The notes under the pieces are model-generated. The model saw only the letters and a list, made by a program, of their open reading frames with translations. It made no database searches and was not told the DNA's origin. Shown one piece after another: positions 9,469 to 17,375 of a DNA stretch of 64,000 nt (the stretch's first letter is position 1; each line of letters opens with the position of its first letter). Made by a program: the position numbers and the translations under genes. Origin of the DNA: Nitrospirota bacterium (GTDB lineage Bacteria > Nitrospirota > Nitrospiria > Nitrospirales > Nitrospiraceae); NCBI GenBank assembly GCA_030645475.1, contig JAUSMA010000020.1, positions 1 through 64,000 of the forward strand. Direction: 5' to 3'.

Positions 9469-9732
9469 TTAGTCGCGCGGTTTCATTTTAAGCAGCAAGG
9501 CCTTCTCGGCACTCTCGCGACTGGGCACCCCGACAAACGTCAATCGCCCATCGATAATCGTAGCTGGCACAGCCCTCACCGAATGCCGATCGGCCAGGCT
9601 CCGTCCATCCTCGGTGGTGATATCCACCTCTCGATAGCCGAAACTATATTTGACTCGAAGTTGCTTCCAGAGACTCTTCGCCGACGGGCAAGCCCCACAG
9701 CTCGGCGAGACTAACAGCACAATGTTCGGCAT
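9469..9732 (-). CDS. Small thioredoxin-fold protein (CGAC active site)
   Basis: An 87-residue protein. The start at 9732 was chosen for the GGAGGG ribosome site six bases upstream. It opens MPNIVLLVSPSCGACP, a beta strand followed by a C-x-x-C redox motif (CGAC). Later RAVPATIIDG gives the cis-proline expected for thioredoxin and glutaredoxin folds. At this size it is a stand-alone thioredoxin-like domain with no signal peptide, so it probably acts in the cytoplasm as a disulfide or thiol transfer protein. It is followed by the acidic zinc-ribbon gene. Confidence 0.82.
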   Translation of the reverse strand: MPNIVLLVSPSCGACPSAKSLWKQLRVKYSFGYREVDITTEDGRSLADRHSVRAVPATIIDGRLTFVGVPSRESAEKALLLKMKPRD

Positions 9733-9925
9733 CGATTCCCTCCAACAGCTGCGGGATCTTAACACCGGGTCGAACGGGGGAGCAAGCAAGGGAGAGGCGG
9801 TCGTTTGACTTCCCTCAGTGGAAGGCGCAGCATGGTGGCGCTGTCCATGTATCGTAGAGGTATATCGTGACCCCTTGTTAGCCCAATTTTGCCTGACCAT
9901 GCCAAGTCTGTTCGAAAAGAACGTT

Positions 9926-9958
9926 ACGCCCTCGTGGTGCCCATCGCCATGAGGGCGT
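9926..9958. terminator. Hairpin in the spacer upstream of the small membrane protein
   Basis: The arms ACGCCCTC and GAGGGCGT pair perfectly, and the stem extends inward to about 11 pairs with one mismatch. The element sits between two divergently oriented transcription units and has no T-run on either side. It may therefore be a regulatory or leader hairpin for the gene at 10031 and not a true terminator. Confidence 0.4.
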
Positions 9959-10030
9959 TGTTGTCTGTGCAGCAGTCGCCGCTACCGACATGACCCCATG
10001 GGCCTTAACCTCATCGAGAAGGAGATTCAC

Positions 10031-10255
10031 ATGAACCGACTGATAACCTTTTTAGCCGTACTGATCCTGGGATCGCCCACACTCGCGCTGGCGGTGGAAC
10101 ACAGTGCGGGGTATCGAGGAATCGGACAGCTCTACTTCACGTTCATGGCCGCAATCTTGATCTATGGCGTCTACGATAGTTTCGGCAAGAAAGCGATGTA
10201 TGTCACAGCGCCGATCATTATGGTCGGTCTCTACATGATGCTGCCACCGAGCTAA
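10031..10255 (+). CDS. Small membrane protein, unknown function
   Basis: A 74-residue protein with AAGGAG eight bases before the ATG. The N-terminus (MNRLITFLAVLILGSPTLALA) looks like a cleavable signal peptide ending in A-x-A. The rest contains two more hydrophobic stretches (FTFMAAILIYGVYDSF and VTAPIIMVGLYMMLP), so the mature protein would be a two-helix membrane protein. I do not recognise a family. It converges on top6A and shares the strong hairpin at 10275-10320. Confidence 0.7.
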   Translation: MNRLITFLAVLILGSPTLALAVEHSAGYRGIGQLYFTFMAAILIYGVYDSFGKKAMYVTAPIIMVGLYMMLPPS

Positions 10256-10274
10256 CTCCTGCGTCCGAGACACG

Positions 10275-10320
10275 CTGAAAGAGAAGGATTGGGCTAGTCC
10301 AGCCAATCCTTCTCTTTCAG
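10275..10320. terminator. 18-bp perfect hairpin across the 3' end of top6A
   Basis: CTGAAAGAGAAGGATTGG (10275-10292) is the exact reverse complement of 10303-10320, with a 10-base loop. The right arm encodes the last residues of top6A (KEKDWLD), and its TAG stop is in the loop. The left arm lies outside the gene. It probably acts as a bidirectional terminator between two convergent genes. Confidence 0.75.
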
Positions 10321-11400
10321 TTTCCGCGGAAGATATTTCTTCGTGAGATACTGGAAGTCTTTGTTGGCGAGGGCGTCCAGTTCATACTTCAGTCCGCTGG
10401 CAAGCATCCGCTTAATTTCCTCCTGCCAGGCCGGTTTCTGGAACCACTGATAGTTGAGCAGTTCTTTCGCGCGGGCAATATCCTTGTCATTCAGCTTGAT
10501 CCCGACGTTCCGCGGAAGTTCGTACCGTTCAGGGTCGGCACTGGAAAGACCGATGAATTTGGCTTTGGGTATCGCCATGCGTTCACTCTCGAAGGCCAGA
10601 TTGATCGAGCCCTGCTTGACGACGGAATAGATATAGTACCCCCAGGGATCGTTGTCGACCAAGACGTACACCGGGAGCCGATATTCTTCGTGCAGCCGCC
10701 GCGCCAAGCGGCGCACCCCGCGTGGGGGTTGCCCATTTCCTGTCAGCAGCACACAGTTATACCGCCGCCAGAACTTGTCTTCAGAAAGACGGTTCCACTG
10801 CGTGCCCTTTTCAACCAACAGCACAAAATCCGCCGTGCAACGACGGATCTCCACATACTCCGGCTCGACAATCGACGGGACCGAGTAGCCGCCTTTCCCC
10901 AGCTTGGCGCAATCGACGCGATCGCCGTCGTCCCCAAGCACAAGCGGGCCGACGACACTTCCACCGTTCTCCGCACGGACATGCAACTCTTCACGAAGCG
11001 CCGCGAGCGACACTTCCAAATCCTCGATGATCGGGTCCGATTCGTCCTGGGTATCGAACGTATTCTCGTTCGAGTCCTGAATGGTATGTTTGGTCCGGTA
11101 ATAGATCTCTCTGAGCGAGGTCGTCAGTTCCGCGCGCTGGAGTTCGGAGAGGGCGTCCGCCACAAGTATGGTCTGCATGAATTTTTTGGCCATACCCACG
11201 TTGAAGAACGAACGCGCCTGTTTCTTCTTTCCCATCTCGAGCAGGCCTTTGCGCTCGTTAAACGTCACGTTCGAGAGAGCGCGAATCGGGATCGTCATCG
11301 TCGGATCTTTGGCCTGCTGCGCGGCGGCGATCACCAGATCGGCCAGGCCGATCAATTTCTTTTCAACCGCCCCATTCCTTGTCAATTTCGTTTTCGCCAT
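10294..11400 (-). CDS. top6A: DNA topoisomerase VI subunit A
   Basis: A 368-residue Spo11/Top6A-family protein, the DNA-cleaving subunit of a type IIB topoisomerase. The winged-helix CAP-like domain holds the catalytic tyrosine region SLREIYYRTKH (Tyr100/Tyr101). The Toprim domain follows, with Glu197 in LLVEKGT and the acidic pair Asp249/Asp251 in LVDNDPWGYY, which bind magnesium. Length matches archaeal Top6A. It lies eight bases downstream of the B subunit and is clearly co-expressed. Topoisomerase VI is characteristic of archaea and plants and only sporadic in bacteria. The Toprim motif reads VDNDPWG, where VDADPYG is common, but the metal ligands are kept. Confidence 0.95.
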   Translation of the reverse strand: MAKTKLTRNGAVEKKLIGLADLVIAAAQQAKDPTMTIPIRALSNVTFNERKGLLEMGKKKQARSFFNVGMAKKFMQTILVADALSELQRAELTTSLREIYYRTKHTIQDSNENTFDTQDESDPIIEDLEVSLAALREELHVRAENGGSVVGPLVLGDDGDRVDCAKLGKGGYSVPSIVEPEYVEIRRCTADFVLLVEKGTQWNRLSEDKFWRRYNCVLLTGNGQPPRGVRRLARRLHEEYRLPVYVLVDNDPWGYYIYSVVKQGSINLAFESERMAIPKAKFIGLSSADPERYELPRNVGIKLNDKDIARAKELLNYQWFQKPAWQEEIKRMLASGLKYELDALANKDFQYLTKKYLPRKLKEKDWLD

Positions 11401-11408
11401 GCGTGATC

Positions 11409-13469
11409 CTATGTGCGCGTTCGTGATCTGTGAACCGTGCGACCTGCGCGGCTTGTGCCAGCTGGCTTCTTTACGGATACGCTCTTCTTCGGAGCCGATG
11501 GAGCCTGTGCGACCGACGTAGCTCTTTTCTTGTCAGGCTTCGGCTTCGGCTTCGTCGCGCCGGTCCGGCTTGAATTCGTAGAGGTCAACGGCTCTTTGAC
11601 AGCAACACCCTCGACACTGGTTGCCACAGGTGGCACCTCTCCTTCGAGGCCTTCCGCTGTGACAATAATCGAGTGCGGCAGACCTTCCGGTCCAGCGCCT
11701 GTCTTGCCGAGCGTTTCATCCGTCTTGATACCGCCGGTCCGCGAGGAGGCAATTTTCTGCAATTGCGCCTTCAACTTCTCAGTGGGAAGTTTCCCACCCT
11801 TCAACCGGTTACAGGCTTCGACGACTTCCTCGATATAGAGTTCGAAAATATTGCGCCGCCGGAACTCACTGGCTGCGCGCTCCCGCCGGCGCAGGAACAG
11901 TCCGAGTCGCCGCCCGCATTCGCGGAGCGCCAAGGTGATCTCCTTGTGAATCTCGTCGTACTCGGCAATCGCTTCCTTGGACTCGCTCGTAAAAGGAACC
12001 CACACGGAAGCCATATGCACGAAGATCACCATCGGCCCTGCCGGCATGGCCCCGCGCGACTGGGAGATCCCATAGTTGCGCCAGGTCGTGGCAAGCACCG
12101 CTTTAACGGTCGCACAGGACGATTGTTGATAGAGCAGCGGGACCCGGTTTGCGTAGCGAATCACTCGCGCCAGCTCCGAATCTCCCTCCTCCTCCTCCCC
12201 TTCGGCCAACGGCATCGCCTGTTTCTCCGGTTTCGTCGCGCTGTCAGGCGCTTTACCAAAGGCCAAGCCTGCTTCGATGATGAAGGGATTGCCACGATAG
12301 ACGGCGGGAGGACGGCTCACGGCAGTGTAAAACTCCCCTTTGATCTGCTTGTAGAGGCCCGAGAGAATCGCTTTCTCACCGATAGGCGACAGACAATTGG
12401 TCGGGGGAGCCATGATCTTCGTCGCTTGAATGGTGTGATAGAGCGTTTCAGCGATCGCGCCGCGAACGTCCCTGGGCTTCGCCTTGGGCGAGACCTTCGC
12501 CGCTTTGCACATCTCATCTGCGAGCGCAGGCGGCACCCGGCAAAACTCGCTCTCCAGAAAGCTCGAAAGGGTCGCGCTCTTACTCTCCTGAAGCATCTTG
12601 AGGAGCATCCCGAATTCGATGCCATAGGGGTGCGGCTTGATCTCCTTCGGCGAGGGCGGCAGCTCGTGATAGGCGCGAGGATAGTCCTTCGTCTCGCCTT
12701 CCGGCGTTCGATAGATCAGTCTCACGTGCGGATTGGCAATCGACGTCTGTTCGAGATATTCGTCCACCGACGCGCGGCCCTTCTGATAACGGCCTTCGAC
12801 TTCGATCGCTACCTGCGTGCCTTGCGGCCGATCCCACTCGATCTGCTTGTTCTCATGAACCAGCGGTTCGTTCTTCTTCGTATCGATCTGCACTTCGAAG
12901 TAATGCGCCGACGCTTTTGAACCGGTCCGCGAGATGATCTTCACCGGCTTACCCGTCGTCAGCTGTCCGTACATGCCCGCCGCTGAAATACCGATCCCCT
13001 GCTGGCCTCGACTCATCCGGAGGCGATGAAACTTTGAGCCGTACAATAACTTAGCGAAGACTCGTGGGATCTGTTGGCGAACGATACCAGGGCCGTTGTC
13101 CGTCACAGTGATCCTAAACCGGGTGGCCTGACTCGCGGACGGTACAGCCGACGTTCCGATGGCCACGACTTCCAATTGCACCGTGACCTCAGGAAGGATT
13201 CCAGCCTCCTCGCAGGCATCCAACGCGTTGTCGACCGCCTCCTTGACGCAGGTCAGCAGGGCTTTGCGCGGATTGTCGAACCCGAGCAGGTGCCGGTTTT
13301 TCGTGAAGAACTCGGAAACGGAAATCTCTCGCTGCCTGGCGCCCATTTCAACCGCCGTGACGGCCGGGGCCACACGAGAATCGGGTTTCTTGGATGCGGA
13401 TGGTTGAGGCGGTTTCTTCGATGGAGATATCGGCTTCGTGGCAGATACCGTTCCCTTGTGCTTGGCCAT
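11409..13469 (-). CDS. top6B: DNA topoisomerase VI subunit B
   Basis: A 686-residue ATPase subunit of topoisomerase VI. The GHKL (Bergerat) fold is seen as the N-box CVKEAVDNALDA (Glu77, Asn81), G1 box TDNGPGI (Asp124-Gly128) and G2 box GQQGIGISAAG (155-165). The H2TH and transducer regions follow. It differs from GyrB by lacking a Toprim domain. The protein has extra low-complexity ends: an N-terminal KPISPSKKPPQPS stretch of about 35 residues and a C-terminal tail of roughly 60 residues rich in Lys, Pro, Ser and Arg (for example KPKPKPDKKRATS). That tail looks disordered and suited to binding DNA. The gene heads the top6BA operon. Confidence 0.95.
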   Translation of the reverse strand: MAKHKGTVSATKPISPSKKPPQPSASKKPDSRVAPAVTAVEMGARQREISVSEFFTKNRHLLGFDNPRKALLTCVKEAVDNALDACEEAGILPEVTVQLEVVAIGTSAVPSASQATRFRITVTDNGPGIVRQQIPRVFAKLLYGSKFHRLRMSRGQQGIGISAAGMYGQLTTGKPVKIISRTGSKASAHYFEVQIDTKKNEPLVHENKQIEWDRPQGTQVAIEVEGRYQKGRASVDEYLEQTSIANPHVRLIYRTPEGETKDYPRAYHELPPSPKEIKPHPYGIEFGMLLKMLQESKSATLSSFLESEFCRVPPALADEMCKAAKVSPKAKPRDVRGAIAETLYHTIQATKIMAPPTNCLSPIGEKAILSGLYKQIKGEFYTAVSRPPAVYRGNPFIIEAGLAFGKAPDSATKPEKQAMPLAEGEEEEGDSELARVIRYANRVPLLYQQSSCATVKAVLATTWRNYGISQSRGAMPAGPMVIFVHMASVWVPFTSESKEAIAEYDEIHKEITLALRECGRRLGLFLRRRERAASEFRRRNIFELYIEEVVEACNRLKGGKLPTEKLKAQLQKIASSRTGGIKTDETLGKTGAGPEGLPHSIIVTAEGLEGEVPPVATSVEGVAVKEPLTSTNSSRTGATKPKPKPDKKRATSVAQAPSAPKKSVSVKKPAGTSRAGRTVHRSRTRT

Positions 13470-13807
13470 TCATCCTCTCGAAACGTTAGGTGACAAACCG
13501 AGCGGCATTCGACAGAGGCCGTGGGGAGCAGCAGAGGCTCAAGAGCATTGGCCAGAATGCAGCAATGAGATGGGGGAAACCATCAACAGATCTATGCGAG
13601 TGGTTAGGGTGGGAGGAGCGCGCACCTACCGAGGACAGCATAGGTACGGCGGAAATCTCGGCGGGACTTTAGGCTTCCCAGTCAAGCTGGGCTTGCACAC
13701 CATCCCAACGCTCGATCCCCTGATGAACCATATTCCCTCGGGGCGTTAAGCTCCCCCCACAGCGATACGATATTCCCCCGATGGGAGTGAGTCAAGCATT
13801 GGCACAA
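13470..13807. other. Spacer upstream of top6BA
   Basis: About 340 bases contain no gene that I believe. There is a small perfect hairpin CCCAG-TCAAG-CTGGG near 13677-13691. The promoter for top6BA should lie here, but I cannot identify it. Open frames on the plus strand show no family features. Confidence 0.4.
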
Positions 13808-14137
13808 TTATGCGTGACCTCCGCCTTCGGCCTCTTCATATTCATCGATGAGCTGCTCCAACTCATCCAGTTCGCCAGGATGAACATTCTGAAACGAAAC
13901 TCCGAACGTATCCTCTCCAACCCACTGGACCCGTGCATCCGCAATCGAAACCGGTTCTTCAGACCCCGGAATGATGAGTCGCACACGGATCACCTTGCCG
14001 GGATAAACTTCAAGGTCGCAGTCGAACTTGGCGCCACCGACCGACAAGTCGAGGGTCACCGCTTCGGTTTCATGCGAGTTCCCCAACAAGAACCCCTGCA
14101 CCTGTACCGGCACCCGCCTGTGTTGGCGACGTTCCAT
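13808..14137 (-). CDS. PilZ-domain protein
   Basis: A 109-residue single PilZ domain. The c-di-GMP-binding signatures are visible: the N-terminal basic motif RRQHRRVPV (RxxxR type) and, about 20 residues later, LDLSVGGAKF, matching [D/N]xSxxG. The following strands (IRVRLIIPG, VQWVGEDTFGVSFQ) fit the beta barrel. Such stand-alone domains act as c-di-GMP receptors that modulate a partner protein. The C-terminus is acidic (DEYEEAEGG). A second PilZ gene lies at 50114. There is no adjacent diguanylate cyclase to suggest the partner. Confidence 0.88.
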   Translation of the reverse strand: MERRQHRRVPVQVQGFLLGNSHETEAVTLDLSVGGAKFDCDLEVYPGKVIRVRLIIPGSEEPVSIADARVQWVGEDTFGVSFQNVHPGELDELEQLIDEYEEAEGGGHA

Positions 14138-14231
14138 GCTGATTCAAGACTCCTGTCTCGAAACGACTCTGCTGCGATCGCGAGGACCGATCCCCGCATC
14201 GCAAGCTTCCCACTCAGCAGCGACCATTCGG

Positions 14232-14852
14232 TTACTTAAGCTTGAGGATCTTGCCATCGAGTTTGGTATCGGCGACGAACTTTTCGAAATTCTTGCTGTA
14301 GAGTTCGTTGAGCAATTCCTGCGCATCCTCCGGATCGAACCAGAACACCTGGTTGATTCCTGTGCTGGTTAACGTCTCGAGAACTTGACTCCCATCAGCG
14401 TGGTTCTTGACTTGGACTACCATCCGATTCTTGGCGTTGAGAGTCGTCTGCCCCATACCGCTCTTCGCTTCTACGCCGACATCGACCAGTTTGCCGGTCA
14501 TCGTCATGTCGGCCCCTGTGGCTCCGGTGCCTTTGGCAACGGTCGCATTCCAGCCTTTCGAATTGAGATAGTCGGCAAAGGCCTGTGCCGTGGCATCGCC
14601 GAGCGTGCCGCTCGGAAGACTGAAGTGACTCTCCCCTCCCCAGAGATGGTGTCTGGTGCCGAGCAGTGACCGGTCTGTGCGATTGTCCTCAAAGGGCTGA
14701 ATTGAAACGGTTGCGGCATTCCTCGCAACCGCCTTCTCATCGGCCCCGCATGCCATAGGGACTTTGAGGGCGATGCGTTCGCCCTTGCCTGCACAACCAG
14801 CCGTCAAGACGATTCCGAGGAGCCCGATTCCGACGATGTGCGAGTGCTTCAC
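14232..14852 (-). CDS. YajG-like lipoprotein
   Basis: A 206-residue lipoprotein. I chose a GTG start at 14852 because AAGGAGG lies six bases upstream and the frame then opens straight into a signal peptide (KHSHIVGIGLLGIVLTAGC) with lipobox LTAGC. The mature part has VSIQPFEDNRTD, then FADYLNSKGWNATV and an alternating strand pattern, resembling the YajG / Lipoprotein_16 group of uncharacterised lipoproteins. That assignment is tentative. It follows pal on the same strand, 68 bases downstream, so the two may form an envelope operon. Confidence 0.7.
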   Translation of the reverse strand: MKHSHIVGIGLLGIVLTAGCAGKGERIALKVPMACGADEKAVARNAATVSIQPFEDNRTDRSLLGTRHHLWGGESHFSLPSGTLGDATAQAFADYLNSKGWNATVAKGTGATGADMTMTGKLVDVGVEAKSGMGQTTLNAKNRMVVQVKNHADGSQVLETLTSTGINQVFWFDPEDAQELLNELYSKNFEKFVADTKLDGKILKLK

Positions 14853-14920
14853 AGATGCCTCCTTCGTGGTGATAATGGTCTGGCGCAGAGCGTGGGGCCT
14901 GCGACTGTACCGACCCATGT

Positions 14921-15511
14921 TTATTTCGTGACGAAATGCGCCCGGCGGTTCTGTTGATAACATTCTTCGTTCTGCTGCTCACAGAAGGGTCTCGTTTCCC
15001 CGTAACTCGTGATCTGGAGCTGAGCGGCCGGGACGCCAAGATCTTGAAGATATTTCTTGGCCGCGCGCGCCCGCTTCTCACCCAACACGAGGTTGTAGGC
15101 GAGAGTCCCCCGCTCATCGCAATGGCCCTCGATGAGCGCCGTCTTACTGCCATTGGCACGAAGCCAGCGGGCATTGCTATCGAGGATAGGCATGGCATCC
15201 TTGTCGATTTGGAAACGATCGTATTCAAAAAACACGTCACCCAGCGCATTGCTGCCCGACGCAACTCCGGACAGGAGCGAGGGATTGGATGAAGCGCTAC
15301 CGGCAGGAATCGTCCCGCTACCGGATGACCGGTCGAGCGATCGCTCCATCGGTATCGTCTTGATCGCATCCGGTTGGATCGACTCGCTCTTACCCTGGCC
15401 GGACTTGGAGGACTGATCTCCAGATGACGAAGCCACTTGTTTGCCGGAGCAGCCCGCGAACAGGAGCATGAGGCTCACAGTGACAGACAGGCTGATGACG
15501 CTACGATCCAT
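14921..15511 (-). CDS. pal: Peptidoglycan-associated lipoprotein Pal
   Basis: A 196-residue lipoprotein. GAGGAGG precedes the ATG at 15511, and the signal peptide ends with the lipobox LFAGC. After a Ser/Gly-rich linker of about 70 residues comes an OmpA-like domain. It contains VFFEYDRFQID, then EGHCDERGTLAYNLVLGEKRARAAKKYL, the region that binds diaminopimelate in peptidoglycan, and SYGETRPFC. Pal links the outer membrane to the cell wall and works with TolAB. The usual tolB-tolA neighbours are absent here; the downstream gene is a YajG-like lipoprotein instead. The linker is longer than in E. coli Pal. Confidence 0.92.
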   Translation of the reverse strand: MDRSVISLSVTVSLMLLFAGCSGKQVASSSGDQSSKSGQGKSESIQPDAIKTIPMERSLDRSSGSGTIPAGSASSNPSLLSGVASGSNALGDVFFEYDRFQIDKDAMPILDSNARWLRANGSKTALIEGHCDERGTLAYNLVLGEKRARAAKKYLQDLGVPAAQLQITSYGETRPFCEQQNEECYQQNRRAHFVTK

Positions 15512-15723
15512 GACGGGCCTCCTCAAATTGACATGATCATTGGTTGAACGGTTTCATCATATTCGGCGTGATCGCGAACAGATTGTCATGCCTCTCTATT
15601 TATAGGTACTCAGCCGGAGCCCGTCAACCCATAATCTTTCCCCTTCCCATCCGGCGCTGGATCGAGTCCAATCAGGAGACCAGGAAGTTGCATCCCTCTA
15701 CGGCTTTCGCTAAGGTGCGGTTC

Positions 15724-17358
15724 ATGACCCATTCCCTCGCGCGTTCACTCGTCCTTGCCGGCGCGAGTGGACTCTTCCTCCCGCTGAGCTTCCCGAATTA
15801 CGACCTCGGTCTGATGGCCTGGATCGCCCTCGTGCCGTTACATTGGGCCTTGGACGGCAAGAGCAAACAACAAGCGTTCTGGATCGGCTGGCTCAGCGGC
15901 ACCATTGCCTTTACCGGGATGATGGCCTGGGTGGTGACCGCCATGACCACCTACGGGAAGGTTCCCCTGGTGATCAGCTACGGCATCATGTTGCTGCTGA
16001 CGGCCTACCTCGGCCTCTATGTCGGGCTCTATTCAGCCGGGGCCGTCTGGTGCCGAACCCTGATTCCCCGCTATGGTCTCTTTGCCGTTCCCTGCTTGTG
16101 GGTGAGCCTGGAACTGATCCGGACCTATGCGCTGAGTGGCATGCCCTGGGGCCTCCTCGGCTATTCGCAATATCGTACGATTGAAGTGATTCAGATTGCG
16201 GATCACATGGGAGTCTATGGGGTCTCCTTTCTGATTGTACTTGTCAATGTCGCACTGGCCGAACTCCTGTCCTGGCTGATGCCGCTGCTGCGGGGATTCC
16301 GTCCGGCGAAACTTCCCTGGGAACTCGTCGCGATGACGGCATTGCTGGTCACGCTCTCATGGGAATATGGGCTTCGGACATTATCTGGAGCGCCATTTTC
16401 CGATATCCCTCGCTCATCCATCAGCGTGGGAGTCGTGCAGCCGAACGTCGATCAAGCCGTGAAGTGGGATACCGCCTATCGGGAGGAGACCCTCGCACGG
16501 TTTGACCGGCTCACGGGACAGCTGGGTCGTGCCACCGACTTGGTGATCTGGCCGGAGGCCGCCACTCCCTTCGTCTTTGAGCATGAGCCGGTCTATCAAC
16601 TTCAACTCATCGCACTGGCCAATCGGGCTCAGGCTCCGATCTTATTTGGAAGCCCTGCCGTACGGTATTATCCCGATCGGCATCCCTATCTGCTGAACAG
16701 TGCGTATCTTCTCGCACCAGACGGCCAGCTCCTGGGTCGATATGACAAACATCATCTGGTGCCCTTCGGAGAATATATTCCACTGAAATCCTCGCTCCTG
16801 TTTTTTCTCAACAAACTGGTCGAAGGCATCGGCGATTTCGAAGCGGGGCCTGGTCCCACGATTCTGACCGTGACACCGAAGCCGCAAGCGGCGGCGGCAG
16901 GCACGTCTGGGTCATCGCCGCGACCGGTCAAATTCGGCGTGGCAATCTGTTACGAAGTGATCTTCCCGGATCTCGTGCGGCAATTCGCTGCGAATGGGGC
17001 GGAGTTCCTTGTGACGATCACGAACGATGCCTGGTTCGGCCGCTCGGCTGCGCCCTCACAGCATTTTGCGATGGTGGTATTCCGTTCGGTCGAGAATCAT
17101 CTGGCCTTTGCCCGCGCCGCGAACACAGGCATTTCCGGCTTCATCGATCCGTTCGGGCGCATCGTCGAAGCGACGCCGATTTTCACAGAACAAACCGCTC
17201 GAAGCACGATGCAGGTCTGGCGCCCGCATACATTTTACAGCCGCCACGGGGATGTGTTTGCGTATGGCTGTGTGATAATCTGCCTGCTGTTGTGCCTGTT
17301 CAGCTATTTCAGGACCAAGGGACCTGAGCCAGACACCGTGGCTGCCACACCGGTGTAA
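15724..17358 (+). CDS. lnt: Apolipoprotein N-acyltransferase
   Basis: A 544-residue inner-membrane enzyme that adds the third acyl chain to lipoproteins before Lol sorting. The N-terminal part has several membrane helices (from SLVLAGASGLFLPLSFPNY). The C-terminal periplasmic nitrilase-like domain carries the catalytic triad in the expected order: Glu in WPEAATPF, Lys in YDKHHLVPFGEY and Cys in GVAICYEVIFPD. A last membrane helix follows. The ATG at 15724 is preceded by AAGGTG and opens a typical Lnt N-terminus; an in-frame upstream extension lacks family character. It is followed 17 bases later by prfB. Confidence 0.95.
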   Translation: MTHSLARSLVLAGASGLFLPLSFPNYDLGLMAWIALVPLHWALDGKSKQQAFWIGWLSGTIAFTGMMAWVVTAMTTYGKVPLVISYGIMLLLTAYLGLYVGLYSAGAVWCRTLIPRYGLFAVPCLWVSLELIRTYALSGMPWGLLGYSQYRTIEVIQIADHMGVYGVSFLIVLVNVALAELLSWLMPLLRGFRPAKLPWELVAMTALLVTLSWEYGLRTLSGAPFSDIPRSSISVGVVQPNVDQAVKWDTAYREETLARFDRLTGQLGRATDLVIWPEAATPFVFEHEPVYQLQLIALANRAQAPILFGSPAVRYYPDRHPYLLNSAYLLAPDGQLLGRYDKHHLVPFGEYIPLKSSLLFFLNKLVEGIGDFEAGPGPTILTVTPKPQAAAAGTSGSSPRPVKFGVAICYEVIFPDLVRQFAANGAEFLVTITNDAWFGRSAAPSQHFAMVVFRSVENHLAFARAANTGISGFIDPFGRIVEATPIFTEQTARSTMQVWRPHTFYSRHGDVFAYGCVIICLLLCLFSYFRTKGPEPDTVAATPV

Positions 17359-17375
17359 TGTGAAAGGATCGCTCC

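Noticed and set aside
11673-12920. 415-codon open frame opposite top6B
   Set aside because: It is a complementary-strand shadow of a well-supported gene in high-GC DNA.
13438-13749. Open frames in the spacer upstream of top6BA
   Set aside because: No ribosome sites and no protein-like features; one overlaps the top6B start.
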